DNA of 64,000 bases from contig DASTYI010000166.1 of the NCBI GenBank assembly GCA_035765045.1, forward strand, positions 1 through 64,000, written 5' to 3'. The notes under the pieces are model-generated. The model had not been told where the DNA came from and ran no database searches. It saw only the letters and a program-made list of their open reading frames with translations. The DNA is from Iamia sp035765045. GTDB lineage: Bacteria; Actinomycetota; Acidimicrobiia; Acidimicrobiales; Iamiaceae. Shown one piece after another: positions 8,883 through 17,597 of the stretch. Position numbers and translations under genes: made by a program. Every line of letters begins with the position of its first letter. Position 1 is the first letter of the stretch.

Positions 8883-9743
8883 TCAGGGGGGCGCGGAGAA
8901 GGTGCGGTCGATGGCGGCCAGGGCGGCGTCGGTGTACCGCCGGTCGCCTGTCTCCAGGCCGAACGCCAGGTCCTCGACGAGGGCGCAGCGGGCGTGGAGC
9001 ACCGCCCGGGCCAGGAGGTCCGGGTCGGCGGTCGGCAGCGCGGCGACGAGGCGCTGGGCGGCCGCCGGCCCGAGGTCCCGGAGGATGCGGCCGACATCGT
9101 GCGCGGGGTCGATGAGCCCGGCATCGGACCAGTCGATGACACCGGTGAGGGTGATGCGGTCGGCGGCCGTCAGCAGGTGCTCTGCGCCCAGGTCGCCGTG
9201 GCCGAGCAGCACGGCCGGCGGGCCGGGTGGCGGGTCGTCGGCCAGACCGGCGGCGACCGGGCGGTGGCGCGACCCGAGGACGTCGGCGAGCGAGGGGAGC
9301 AGCTCCTGCGCCCCGGCCAGATGCTCCTCCAAGGGGTCGTCGCCGACGTCGACCACCTCGGTCGCGGCCGACGCTGGGACGGTGTGGAGGGCGTCGAGGA
9401 ACGGCGCCAGCTGGTCGACGACGGCCTCGGCGTCCCGGCCCGGCTCGTCGAGGAGCGAGGTCCCCGGGAGCCGGCGGACGACGATGACACCGGCCTCCGG
9501 CGCGGCGGCGATGACCTCGGGGACCGGCAGCGGGGACACCTCGGACAGAAGCCCGAGCAGCGCGGCTTCGCGCGCGATCGCGGGGTCGGGACCTCCCCCG
9601 AGGGCGACCCGGGCCACCAGGTCCGTGTCGACGGCGTAGGCGGCGTGGTCCGTCCCCCGCCCGAGCGGGGTCAGGTCCCGCCCCGGGCCCAGGAGCCGCT
9701 CGACCGTGGCGGCCACCCGCGCCTGCTCGCCGTCGACCTCCAC
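8883..9743 (-). CDS. APH-fold phosphotransferase family protein
   Basis: 286 residues with the aminoglycoside/choline kinase fold: an N-lobe with the nucleotide-loop region around residues 20-60 (PLGRGTDHAAYAV), a catalytic loop HGDLGAEHLL near residue 190, and the metal-binding IDWSDAGLIDP about 20 residues later. The catalytic Asp of HGD is present, but the Asn that normally completes the HxDxxxxN motif is a His here. Members phosphorylate drugs, sugars or choline; the substrate is not predictable and resistance should not be assumed. It is the third gene of a leftward operon, 10 bp after the DUF1254 gene. Confidence 0.75.
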   Translation of the reverse strand: MEVDGEQARVAATVERLLGPGRDLTPLGRGTDHAAYAVDTDLVARVALGGGPDPAIAREAALLGLLSEVSPLPVPEVIAAAPEAGVIVVRRLPGTSLLDEPGRDAEAVVDQLAPFLDALHTVPASAATEVVDVGDDPLEEHLAGAQELLPSLADVLGSRHRPVAAGLADDPPPGPPAVLLGHGDLGAEHLLTAADRITLTGVIDWSDAGLIDPAHDVGRILRDLGPAAAQRLVAALPTADPDLLARAVLHARCALVEDLAFGLETGDRRYTDAALAAIDRTFSAPP

Positions 9744-9753
9744 GGCTCCGACC

Positions 9754-10932
9754 CTAGGGACCGTCGGGCGGCACGAGCGGCGGGGGAGACCACTCTGCGT
9801 CGACCACGGCGGGGGCGCCCTCGTAGGCGCGCAGGGCGACGGCGGCGGGGCCGATCGGGGCCGGGAGCCAGTTCGCCGTCCGGGCCGGGGGCTCGGCGCC
9901 GATGTCGATCACGAGCGACCCGTCGGGCTCCCACACCAGGCCGGGCGTGCGGTCGCCGATGCTGTACCGGTCGATCGGGTTGTCGACCAGCTGCTGGTCG
10001 GGCCCGTACATCGTCAGGGACCAGAAGCCCCGCACCGGCGGGAGGCCGTCGGGTGGGAAGCGGAGCTGCCGGGGGTCGCGGCCGTCGGCGATGCGGGCGA
10101 TGTAGGAGCGGTTCTCGGCGGGCCGGTGGGCGGCGAGCGCGAACCGGGCGGTCGCCGCCCGGGCGTGCACGTCGTCGCCGTGGTCGGCGCCGGCTCGGCG
10201 GGTGCCCCAGCCGTTCGCCCACCGGTCGTGCCCGAGCCGACCGACCCGTTCGTGCACGCGCTCCATGACCGCGGCCCCGCAGCCGGCGTCGATGCCCTCG
10301 GCCAGCAGGCGGGCGAGGTGCGGTGGGGCGGGCGGGGACCACGGGGGCGGGGGTTCCTCGGCGAGGCCGGCGGCCAGGAGGGCGAGCGGGTCGGCGGGCT
10401 CGTCGGCGGCGCCGGCACCGGGGTGCCCGGTCCCGGAGATGCGGATCGAGCGGAGGACGTCGGTCGCGGCCGCCACGTCGTCGGGCCCGTCGACCACCAC
10501 GCGGGCCAGGACCCACACCGTCGGGGTGCCGATCGGGATCAGCGTCCGGCCGTCGTCGCTCGGCGGGGTCCCGGGGTCGAGCGTCACCCGGGCGTGGACC
10601 CCGTCGCTCCCGTGGAGGCGGCGGCAGACGTAGGCCACCGTGGTGTAGGCGTCGAGGAGCATCACCGACCAGTAGCGATCCGGGTCGAGCGGAGGCACCT
10701 CGATCCGCACGTCCCCGGCCCGCAGGTCGTAGAAGCCCGAGCCGTACAGCGTGTCGTTGTTCGGCGCCACGACGGACCGGTCGGCCGGGGTCGACAGCCG
10801 GGTCCGCAGCACGAGCCCGTCGGGGCCGACGGGGCGGCTGCGGCGGAGCGTCCGCCGGATCGCCAGCAGGGGGTAGCCCCAGACCACCCCGTCGACGAGG
10901 GCATCGAGATCGGCGCCCGTCGGTGGGCTCAT
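9754..10932 (-). CDS. DUF1254/DUF1214 domain protein
   Basis: 392 residues. The N-terminal half matches the DUF1254 pattern (VWGYPLL near the start, later PNNDTLYGSGFYDL and DRYWSVMLLDAYT), and the C-terminal part matches DUF1214 (RGFWSLTMYG followed by DNPIDRYSIGDR). Many relatives are exported, but no signal peptide is seen here, so it is probably cytoplasmic. The biochemical role of the family is unknown. It lies between the PQQ-type lipoprotein gene (10 bp upstream) and the APH-fold kinase gene (10 bp downstream), so the three are almost certainly one transcript. Confidence 0.85.
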   Translation of the reverse strand: MSPPTGADLDALVDGVVWGYPLLAIRRTLRRSRPVGPDGLVLRTRLSTPADRSVVAPNNDTLYGSGFYDLRAGDVRIEVPPLDPDRYWSVMLLDAYTTVAYVCRRLHGSDGVHARVTLDPGTPPSDDGRTLIPIGTPTVWVLARVVVDGPDDVAAATDVLRSIRISGTGHPGAGAADEPADPLALLAAGLAEEPPPPWSPPAPPHLARLLAEGIDAGCGAAVMERVHERVGRLGHDRWANGWGTRRAGADHGDDVHARAATARFALAAHRPAENRSYIARIADGRDPRQLRFPPDGLPPVRGFWSLTMYGPDQQLVDNPIDRYSIGDRTPGLVWEPDGSLVIDIGAEPPARTANWLPAPIGPAAVALRAYEGAPAVVDAEWSPPPLVPPDGP

Positions 10933-10942
10933 CGTCGCCGGC

Positions 10943-12277
10943 TCACGTCTCGGGGCGGAAGGCGTGGAGGGTGCCGGTGAAGGTCGGGACGAGCACGGTG
11001 CCGTCGGGGGTGAGGGTCGTCCCGACGGTGAAGCGCGCCTGCCCCTCGAGGGGGTCCTGGTCGAGCACCTCCCCGTCCCGGGTGTCGATCACGACGATGT
11101 CGACCTCCCCGCCGCCCCGGGGGACCGTGACGTAGGCGCGATGGCCCTCGGCCTGGGTGGCGATGCCCAGGTTGAGGAGGTCGTCGCGCCGCCACGCCAG
11201 CACGCCTCGGTCGCCCTCGTCGGCGATGGCGAGGGTGGCGCCCGCCCCGGCGGGCATCACGAGGCCGTCGGGTGACACCGATGGGCTGCCACCCGCGTTC
11301 CAGCCGATGCGGAACGACCAGACGATCGACCCGTCCTCGACGTCGAGGGCGTGGAGGCTGTCGACCCCGTCGGTCACGTAGAGCCGCCGGCCGTCGGCCG
11401 AGAGGGTGGGGCTCGAGCCGCTGCCGTTCGGGAGGGCGTCGTTGGACCAGGCATCGGTGATCGCCGGGTCGCCGTCCACGTCGAGGTCGAGGGCCCGCAC
11501 CGACGCCTGGGCCGCGCCCGGCTCCCACCACGTGAGGAAGATCCGGCCGGTCTCGGGGTGGACGGCGATCGTGTTGGCGCTCGGGCAGCCGGGGAGGCCG
11601 CGGGCGCACGGCCAGAGGCTCTCGGCCAGGGTGAAGCCCCGCCCCGGGATGAGCTCGCGCACGGGGACGACCTTCTCGCCGGTGTCGCGGTCGACCACGT
11701 GGACCTGGCCGATGTTCGTGACCAGGACGACGTCGCGCCCGGGGGTGAGCTGGGCGGACAGCGGCACCCCGACGATCGGTGACTCCCAGAGGAGCGTGCC
11801 GTCGCGGTCGAAGGCGTGCAGCGCCTGGCTGTCGGCCACGAAGACCCGACCCTCGCGATCGAGGAGGGCGGACGAGATGGCGGCGCCGAGGTCGAGCTCC
11901 TCGGTGCACCACACCCGCTCACCGGTCGCCCCGTCGAGGGCTTGCAGGTGGCAGGGCCCGGCGTTGTCGGTCAGGTAGACCCGCCCCTCGGGGTCGCTCG
12001 TGGGGCCGACGGTGATCAGCCCGCCGGTCGGGTAGGTCCACGCCGGTTCGACCGCCGCCGGCCCGGCGATCGACGCGAAGTCGGAGTTGCGGCCGTCGGC
12101 GTGGATGGCGGACCAGGTCGGGGCGTAGGCGCTGGTCGTCGTCGTCGGACCCGGGGCGACCGTGCTCGTCGGCGGGGCGGATCGCCGGTCGCCGGGGTCG
12201 TCGGTGCAGCCGGCCATCGCCGCTGCGGTGACGGCGACCAGCAGCGCCCGCCTCCACGGCGAACTATCTTCATGCAT
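10943..12277 (-). CDS. PQQ-like beta-propeller lipoprotein
   Basis: 444 residues from ATG 12277. The signal sequence (SPWRRALLVAVTAAAMAGC) ends in a lipobox AMAGC. Several blades show the PQQ_2 pattern, with repeats such as GRVYLTDNAG, GRVFVADSQ, RRLYVTDGVDSLHALD and GSIVWSFRIG. Such propellers serve as BamB-like scaffolds or binding proteins; no enzyme residues are evident. It is the first gene of a three-gene leftward operon. The start codon sits inside a 19-bp palindrome (12267-12285), which may be an operator for the divergent TetR regulator. An upstream start at 12313 would only add residues before the signal peptide. Confidence 0.8.
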   Translation of the reverse strand: MHEDSSPWRRALLVAVTAAAMAGCTDDPGDRRSAPPTSTVAPGPTTTTSAYAPTWSAIHADGRNSDFASIAGPAAVEPAWTYPTGGLITVGPTSDPEGRVYLTDNAGPCHLQALDGATGERVWCTEELDLGAAISSALLDREGRVFVADSQALHAFDRDGTLLWESPIVGVPLSAQLTPGRDVVLVTNIGQVHVVDRDTGEKVVPVRELIPGRGFTLAESLWPCARGLPGCPSANTIAVHPETGRIFLTWWEPGAAQASVRALDLDVDGDPAITDAWSNDALPNGSGSSPTLSADGRRLYVTDGVDSLHALDVEDGSIVWSFRIGWNAGGSPSVSPDGLVMPAGAGATLAIADEGDRGVLAWRRDDLLNLGIATQAEGHRAYVTVPRGGGEVDIVVIDTRDGEVLDQDPLEGQARFTVGTTLTPDGTVLVPTFTGTLHAFRPET

Positions 12278-12285
12278 GATGAAGA
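12267..12285. promoter_or_regulatory. 19-bp palindrome between a lipoprotein operon and tetR
   Basis: TCTTCAT-GCATG-ATGAAGA: seven-base perfect arms around a five-base centre, overlapping the start codon of the leftward lipoprotein gene and 45 bp upstream of the rightward TetR gene. Position and symmetry fit a TetR-family operator. Confidence 0.5.
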
Positions 12286-12317
12286 CTGTTGCCGCAGGCG
12301 TCCGCCGGGTCAACCCC

Positions 12318-12323
12318 TATCCT
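12318..12323 (+). promoter_or_regulatory. Possible -10 element of a leaderless tetR transcript
   Basis: TATCCT lies six bases before ATG 12330, the spacing of an actinobacterial -10 box whose transcript starts at the initiation codon. No Shine-Dalgarno sequence precedes this ATG. Confidence 0.4.
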
Positions 12324-12329
12324 CCGCCC

Positions 12330-12947
12330 ATGGCTCGGGGCGTGGCGCGCGGCGAGGACGGACGCACCGCCCGTTCGCAGCGCACCCGGGACATGGCCGT
12401 CGATGCCCTGCTGGACCTCCTGCGGGAGGGGGTCGTGCACCCGACCGTCGCCGACGTGGCCGCCCGCACCGGCGTGACCGCCCGCTCGATCCACGCCAAG
12501 TTCACCTCGGTCGAGGCCCTCCACCGGGCGGCGGTCGACCGGGCGACCGCCCGGGTGCTCGAGCGCATCGAGCCGGTGGACGTCGACGCCCCGCTCGCCG
12601 ACCGGATCGAGGCCCTCTGCCGCCAGCGGGCCACCATCCACGAGTACCTGGCGCCCCTGCGTCGGGTCGCACGCGCCCGCGAGGCGACCTCCGCCCCGCT
12701 CGCCGAGGCCCGGGCAAGCGCCCTCGCCGCGGCCCGGGAGCAGGTCGACCGGGTCTTCGCCCCCGAGCTGCGGGCGCTCACGCCGGCGGCCCGACGGCGC
12801 ACCGCAGCAGCCGTCGACGCCGTCGCCGGCGACGGGTCGTGGGAGCTCTGGCGCGACGGCCACGGCCTCGCCCCCGCCGCGGCCCGCCGGACGATGGTCG
12901 AGGCCGTCACGCGCCTGTTGGTCGGCGTCGACGTACGTCCCCGGTAG
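12330..12947 (+). CDS. TetR-family transcriptional regulator
   Basis: 205 residues. The N-terminal three-helix DNA-binding domain spans about residues 10-60, with the HTH segment TVADVAARTGVTARSIHAKF. The C-terminal ligand domain is Ala/Arg-rich and diverged. I chose ATG 12330, preceded by TATCCT at leaderless spacing; ATG codons at 12276/12279 are also in frame but would add a non-conserved leader. It is transcribed away from the lipoprotein-DUF1254-APH operon, 52 bp apart, and by the usual logic of such pairs it probably represses that operon and itself through the palindrome at 12267-12285. The ligand is unknown. Confidence 0.85.
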   Translation: MARGVARGEDGRTARSQRTRDMAVDALLDLLREGVVHPTVADVAARTGVTARSIHAKFTSVEALHRAAVDRATARVLERIEPVDVDAPLADRIEALCRQRATIHEYLAPLRRVARAREATSAPLAEARASALAAAREQVDRVFAPELRALTPAARRRTAAAVDAVAGDGSWELWRDGHGLAPAAARRTMVEAVTRLLVGVDVRPR

Positions 12948-12995
12948 GACCCGGCTCTACGACCGCGGGACCATGACGACGAGGCCGCAGGTGCG

Positions 12996-13001
12996 TACCG
13001 T
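12996..13001 (+). promoter_or_regulatory. Possible -10 element, leaderless start of the sensor kinase
   Basis: TACCGT is followed by exactly seven bases and then ATG 13009. The same TACCGT-N7-ATG arrangement precedes the MMPL gene at 14891-14904, which supports both the -10 assignment and start 13009. Confidence 0.4.
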
Positions 13002-13008
13002 CGGGACC

Positions 13009-14169
13009 ATGGCCGCCGAGAGCGCCCTCGACGGACGGGCCCGGGTCGTCGACCGGGTCGCGTTCGGTGTCGTGCTCGTCCTCCTGGGGGCCGTGACGCT
13101 GACGGGCGCGACGGGATCGGGCGCCCGGGACGTCGACTTCGGGGCCATCTGGCTGCTCGCCCTCGCCGCCGGCCTGGCGGTGGTGGGGCGCCGCATCCCG
13201 GCGACGGCCGCCCTCGCCAACCTCGGCCTCACGGTCTGGTGGCACCAGCTGGGCTACGCCAGCGCCGCCATCACCGTCCCGTACCTGGTGTCGTTCTACC
13301 TGCTCGGGAACCACGGCGACCGGCTCAAGGAGCTCCTCGTGGGGGGCATCGCCGTGGGCGCCACCTCGGTGGCGATCCTCACGGCCGCCGGCGAGTCGGC
13401 GGGTGAACTCGCCGCCGCCGTGGGGTGGCCGCTCGCCGCCCTCCTGCTCGGCGAGCTGTCCCACCACCGCCGCATGCTGCTGGCCGAGCACGAGGAGCGG
13501 GCCCGCCGGGCGGTCGCCGACGCCGAGCGGGACGCCGAGCAGCGGATCGCCCGGCACCAGGTCGCCATGGCCCACGACCTCCACGACGTGCTGGCCCACA
13601 CCATCGCCGTGGTCACGGTGCAGGCCGCCGCCGGCCGTGAGGCGCTCGAACGGGGCGAGGAGGCGGCGGCGGCGGCCGCCCTCGACGTGATCCGCCAGGC
13701 CGGGCGGGAGGCGTCGGGCGAGGTCAGGGCCCTGATCTCGGTCCTGCGCGACGGATCGACGCCACCAACGACGACGCCCGCACCCGGCCTGGAGCGGATC
13801 CCCGACCTGGCGGGTCCGACCCGCGCCGCCGGGGTCGAGGTCGACCTCGAGCTCGACCCCGGACAGGCGTCGGACGTGGTCGAGCTCACCGCCTACCGGG
13901 TCGTCCAGGAGAGCCTGACCAACGTCGTGCGCCACTCGGGGGCCGAGCGGGCGACCGTCACCGTCGCTCGCCGCGGCCCGCACCTGGTCGTCGAGGTCGT
14001 CGACGACGGCCCCGGCGCGGGCACCGCCGCAGAGGGCACCGGCTTCGGGCTCCGCGGGATGCGCGAGCGGGTCGAGGCGCTCGGCGGCACCCTGCGGGCG
14101 GGACCGGAGGCCGGGGGCGGGTGGCGGGTCCGGGCGTCGCTGCCCCACGACGACGGGTGCCCCCGGTGA
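13009..14169 (+). CDS. NarL-type sensor histidine kinase
   Basis: 386 residues from ATG 13009 (a start at 12973 is possible but lies upstream of the likely -10 box). An N-terminal membrane domain of four to five helices (about residues 20-150) is followed by a HisKA_3 dimerisation helix with the phospho-acceptor His192 in HDLHDVLAHT, and a HATPase_c domain ending the protein (N-box QESLTNVVRHS, G-box VVDDGPGAG, then GFGLRGMRERVEALGG). It autophosphorylates and passes phosphate to the response regulator encoded immediately downstream (GTGA overlap). The signal is unknown; the absence of a large periplasmic loop suggests sensing in or at the membrane. Confidence 0.92.
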   Translation: MAAESALDGRARVVDRVAFGVVLVLLGAVTLTGATGSGARDVDFGAIWLLALAAGLAVVGRRIPATAALANLGLTVWWHQLGYASAAITVPYLVSFYLLGNHGDRLKELLVGGIAVGATSVAILTAAGESAGELAAAVGWPLAALLLGELSHHRRMLLAEHEERARRAVADAERDAEQRIARHQVAMAHDLHDVLAHTIAVVTVQAAAGREALERGEEAAAAAALDVIRQAGREASGEVRALISVLRDGSTPPTTTPAPGLERIPDLAGPTRAAGVEVDLELDPGQASDVVELTAYRVVQESLTNVVRHSGAERATVTVARRGPHLVVEVVDDGPGAGTAAEGTGFGLRGMRERVEALGGTLRAGPEAGGGWRVRASLPHDDGCPR

Positions 14170-14816
14170 TCGGCGTGGCCATCGCCGACGACCAGGCGCT
14201 GGTGCGGGCGGGCTTCGTGTCGCTGCTCGCCGCGGCCGACGACATCGCCGTCGTCGGCGAGGCGTCCGACGGGCACGAGGCATGGGACCTCGCCCGTCGC
14301 ACCCGGCCCGACGTGCTGCTGATGGACATCCGCATGCCCGGTCTCGACGGCCTCGAGGCGACGCGGAGGATCGTCGCCGACCCCGACCTCGGTGGCGTGC
14401 GGGTGGTCCTCCTGACCACCTTCGAGCTCGACGCCTACGTCTTCGACGCCTTGCGGGCCGGGGCGAGCGGGTTCCTGACCAAGGACGTCGAGCCCGACGT
14501 CCTGCGGGACGCCGTCCGCACCGTCCACGCCGGGCACGCCCTCCTCACCCCCTCGGTCACCCGTCGGGTCGTCGACGCCTTCGCCGCCGCCGAGCCGTCG
14601 ACGGTGGACCCCTCGCGCCTCGACGTGCTGTCGGCCCGCGAGCGCGACGTGCTCGTCCTCGTCGCCGAGGGGCTGAGCAACCAGGAGATCGCCGAGCGGC
14701 TGCACCTGAGCCCGCTCACGGTGAAGACGCACGTGAGCCGGTGCCTCCAGAAGCTCGGCGCCCGCGACCGTGCCCAGCTGGTGGTGGCTGCGTTCCGGGG
14801 CGGCCTGGGTCGGTGA
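14166..14816 (+). CDS. NarL/FixJ-family response regulator
   Basis: 216 residues from the GTG that overlaps the kinase stop (GTGA). The receiver domain (about residues 1-120) has the acidic pocket (IADDQ), the phospho-acceptor Asp54 in LLMDIRMPG, the conserved Thr (LLTTF) and Lys (FLTKD). The C-terminal LuxR-type HTH (about 145-210) contains LSNQEIAERLHLSPLTVKTHV. Phosphorylation by the coupled kinase should promote dimerisation and DNA binding. Targets are unknown; the MMPL exporter 87 bp downstream on the same strand is the obvious candidate. Confidence 0.95.
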   Translation: MIGVAIADDQALVRAGFVSLLAAADDIAVVGEASDGHEAWDLARRTRPDVLLMDIRMPGLDGLEATRRIVADPDLGGVRVVLLTTFELDAYVFDALRAGASGFLTKDVEPDVLRDAVRTVHAGHALLTPSVTRRVVDAFAAAEPSTVDPSRLDVLSARERDVLVLVAEGLSNQEIAERLHLSPLTVKTHVSRCLQKLGARDRAQLVVAAFRGGLGR

Positions 14817-14890
14817 CGCCGACCCCGGTCCTCCCGGGGTCGCAGCGCAGGAGCCTCCCCGGGGCCGACGACGCCGACGGGGGCCGTTCG

Positions 14891-14896
14891 TACCGT
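14891..14896 (+). promoter_or_regulatory. Possible -10 element, leaderless start of the MMPL gene
   Basis: TACCGT, seven bases before ATG 14904; no Shine-Dalgarno sequence is seen in the gap. It has the same layout as the element before the sensor kinase. Confidence 0.4.
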
Positions 14897-14903
14897 CGCC
14901 GGC

Positions 14904-17051
14904 ATGGGACCACCACGCTCGGCGCTGCGGCGCCTCGCCCGCCTCTGCTACCGCCGCCGGCGGCTCGTGCTGCTCGGGTGGATCGTCGCCCTCGTCGCCC
15001 TCTCCGTCGCATCGGGTGCCGTCGGCGGCGAGCTCGAGGACGACTTCGCCCTGCCGGCCTCCGAGAGCCAGGACGCCATCACCGTCCTCGAGGACGGCGG
15101 CTTCCCCACCCGCGCCGGCTTCCAGGGCCGGCTCGTCGTGGCCGCCGACGGAGGGGTCGACCGACCCGAGGTCGCGAACGCCGTGACCTCCCTGCTCGAC
15201 CGGATCGCCGACGAGGTCCCCGAGGCGGCCGTGACCAGCCCCTACGAGGCCGAGGGCCGGCACCAGATCAGCCCCGACGGCACGATCGCCTTCGCCGAGA
15301 TCGCCCTCGCCGACCGGGACGACGACGACTACGACGAGGCCGTCGACGCCATCACCGCCCTCGTCGAGGCCGTCGAGGTCCCGGGCACCGCACTGGAGCT
15401 CGGCGGCGATCGCTTCGTCGAGCCGGCCGAGGGCGGCAGCGAGGCGATCGGCTTCCTGGCCGCCGTGGTGATCCTCCTGCTCGCCTTCGGCTCCGTCCTC
15501 GCCATGGGTCTGCCGCTGCTCACCGCCCTGTTCGGCATCGGGACCGGCGCCGCGGTGGTCACCGTGATGGCCAACGTCATCACCATGCCCAGCTTCACCC
15601 TCCAGCTGGTGACGATGCTCGGCATCGGGGTGGGCATCGACTACGCCCTGTTCGTCGTCACCCGCTACCGGCAGGCGCTGGACGAGGGGCTCGAGCCGGG
15701 TGCGGCGGTCGAGCTGGCGATCGACACGGCGGGGCGTGCGGTGCTCTTCGCCGGCACCACCGTCGTGGTCTCCGTCCTCGGCCTGCTGGTGGTCGGCTTG
15801 GAGATCAACCGGGCGCTGGGCATCGCGGCCGCCTCCGGGGTGGCGATGACGATGGTGGCGTCCGTGACCCTCCTGCCCGCCCTGCTCGGCTTCGTCGGGC
15901 GGGGCATCGACCGGCTCGGGCTGCCGCACCGCCACCGCTCGGGGGACAGCGCCTCCGCCGGCCTCGGCCTCCGCTGGAGCCGGGTCGTGCAGCGGAGGCC
16001 GGTCGCCGCCGCCCTCGTCGGCTTCGTCCTCCTCGGCCTGCTCGCGGCCCCCGCCCTGTCGATGCGCCTGGGCTTCGGTGACGCCGGCAACCGCCCCACG
16101 ACCGACACCACCCGGCGGGCCTACGACCTGCTGGCCGAGGGCTTCGGGCCCGGCGCCAACGGGCCGCTGCTCCTGGCCGCCACCGTGCCGGACGGCGCGG
16201 GCGACGCGCTCCCGGGCATCGTCGAGGCGGTGGCCGCGGCCGACGGGGTGGCGCGGACGACGCCGCCCATCCCCAACGAGACCGGCGACGTCGTCCTGGT
16301 GCAGGTCGTCCCGGACAGCGCGCCGCAGGACGAGGAGACGACCGAGCTGGTGCACCGGCTGCGCGACGAGGTCCTGCCCCGGGCCACCGCCGGCACCGGG
16401 GTCGACGTGCTGGTCGGTGGGGCCCAGGCGGGCGTCGTGGACTTCTCCGACTTCGCGGGGTCCCGTCTGCCCGCCTTCATCGTCGTCGTCCTCGCCGTCT
16501 CGTTCGTGCTGCTCATGGTCGTCTTCCGCAGCGTGCTCGTCCCGCTCAAGGCGGTGATCATGAACCTGCTGTCGATCGGGGCCGCCTACGGCGTGGTCGT
16601 CGCCGTCTTCCAGTGGGGGTGGGGTGCGAGCCTGATCGGCGTCGGCCGGGAGGGGCCGGTCGAGGTGTGGGCGCCGATGATGCTCTTCGCCATCGTCTTC
16701 GGCCTCTCGATGGACTACGAGGTGTTCCTCCTGTCCCGCATCCGGGAGGAGTACGACCGGACGGGCGACAACGCCACGGCCGTGGCCAACGGGCTGGCCC
16801 GCACGGCCCGGGTGATCACCGCGGCGGCGACGATCATGGTCGTCGTCTTCGCCGGGTTCGTCCTGTCCGGGCAGCGCCCCCTCCAGCTGTTCGGGCTGGG
16901 GCTGGCCACCGCCGTGCTCGTCGACGCCACCCTCGTCCGGCTGGTCCTGGTGCCGGCGACGATGGAGCTGCTCGGCGATCGCAACTGGTGGCTGCCGGGC
17001 TGGTTGGACCGCATCCTCCCGGCGGTCCACGTCGAGGGGGAGCGGCCGTGA
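14904..17051 (+). CDS. MMPL/RND-family membrane transporter
   Basis: 715 residues in two homologous halves, each with one helix, an exported loop domain and a block of five helices, giving 12 predicted membrane segments. First half: helix at residues 20-42, then helices from about 175 to 330 containing GIGVGIDYALFVVTRYR; second half: helix near 365, then helices from about 520 to 690 containing GLSMDYEVFLLSRIREEY. These Asp-Tyr motifs are the proton-relay signature of MmpL/HpnN proteins. They export lipids, glycolipids or drugs; the cargo here is unknown. It follows the two-component pair and shares a GTGA overlap with the next membrane-protein gene. Confidence 0.9.
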   Translation: MGPPRSALRRLARLCYRRRRLVLLGWIVALVALSVASGAVGGELEDDFALPASESQDAITVLEDGGFPTRAGFQGRLVVAADGGVDRPEVANAVTSLLDRIADEVPEAAVTSPYEAEGRHQISPDGTIAFAEIALADRDDDDYDEAVDAITALVEAVEVPGTALELGGDRFVEPAEGGSEAIGFLAAVVILLLAFGSVLAMGLPLLTALFGIGTGAAVVTVMANVITMPSFTLQLVTMLGIGVGIDYALFVVTRYRQALDEGLEPGAAVELAIDTAGRAVLFAGTTVVVSVLGLLVVGLEINRALGIAAASGVAMTMVASVTLLPALLGFVGRGIDRLGLPHRHRSGDSASAGLGLRWSRVVQRRPVAAALVGFVLLGLLAAPALSMRLGFGDAGNRPTTDTTRRAYDLLAEGFGPGANGPLLLAATVPDGAGDALPGIVEAVAAADGVARTTPPIPNETGDVVLVQVVPDSAPQDEETTELVHRLRDEVLPRATAGTGVDVLVGGAQAGVVDFSDFAGSRLPAFIVVVLAVSFVLLMVVFRSVLVPLKAVIMNLLSIGAAYGVVVAVFQWGWGASLIGVGREGPVEVWAPMMLFAIVFGLSMDYEVFLLSRIREEYDRTGDNATAVANGLARTARVITAAATIMVVVFAGFVLSGQRPLQLFGLGLATAVLVDATLVRLVLVPATMELLGDRNWWLPGWLDRILPAVHVEGERP

Positions 17052-17515
17052 CGGCGCCGGACCGGCCCGACCGGCCCGGCGAGCGCTGGCAGCTCGGCGT
17101 CGGCGCCACGCTGGCCCTCGGGCTGCTCGCCGTCCCCCGAGTGGTGCTCCACGACCTGGGGGTCGACGTCGGTCCGCTGAACCTGCTGCTCGTCCTCGGC
17201 CCGCCGGTCGCATGGGTCTGGTACGTGGTCCGCCGCCGGGTCGACCGGCCCCTGCTGGCGGTGACCATCGTGGGGGTCGTCTACGGCGTGGTCCTCGCCG
17301 CGGCCCACATGGTGCTGTGGGACGAGGCCTTCGAGGACGGCCCGCCGCGCCTCGGCGGCGAGCTCGCCGGAGAGCTGTCCGCCGGCACCGAGGAGGTGGT
17401 GCTGCGCGTCGCCTCCTCGCTCAGCAGCATCGCCGTCGGGGCCGTCGTGGGGGCCGTCGCCGGGCTGGTCGCCGAGGTGCTGGCCCGCCGGGTCAGGTCG
17501 GCAGCGTCACGGTGA
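17048..17515 (+). CDS. Small integral membrane protein, unknown
   Basis: 155 residues from the GTG overlapping the MMPL stop (GTGA). About four hydrophobic segments (around residues 18-38, 45-62, 72-95 and 125-148) with an acidic loop between the third and fourth. No family is recognised. Translational coupling to the MMPL transporter suggests an accessory role in the same export process; this is inference only. Confidence 0.7.
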   Translation: MTAPDRPDRPGERWQLGVGATLALGLLAVPRVVLHDLGVDVGPLNLLLVLGPPVAWVWYVVRRRVDRPLLAVTIVGVVYGVVLAAAHMVLWDEAFEDGPPRLGGELAGELSAGTEEVVLRVASSLSSIAVGAVVGAVAGLVAEVLARRVRSAASR

Positions 17516-17597
17516 CGACACCTCGGGGAGCCTCGCCGCGATCGAGGACGCGAGGGCGACGCGTCGGTGCGGTGACCGGATCGGGCAGGATCGGGTG

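Noticed and set aside
8883..9743. Naming the APH-fold protein an aminoglycoside-resistance gene
   Set aside because: The fold is shared by many metabolic kinases, the catalytic-loop Asn is not conserved, and the operon context is not that of a resistance cassette.
17516..17597. SigB/SigF-type element before the VIT1-like gene
   Set aside because: No GTTT-like left half at 14-15 bp from a GGGGAG-like right half.
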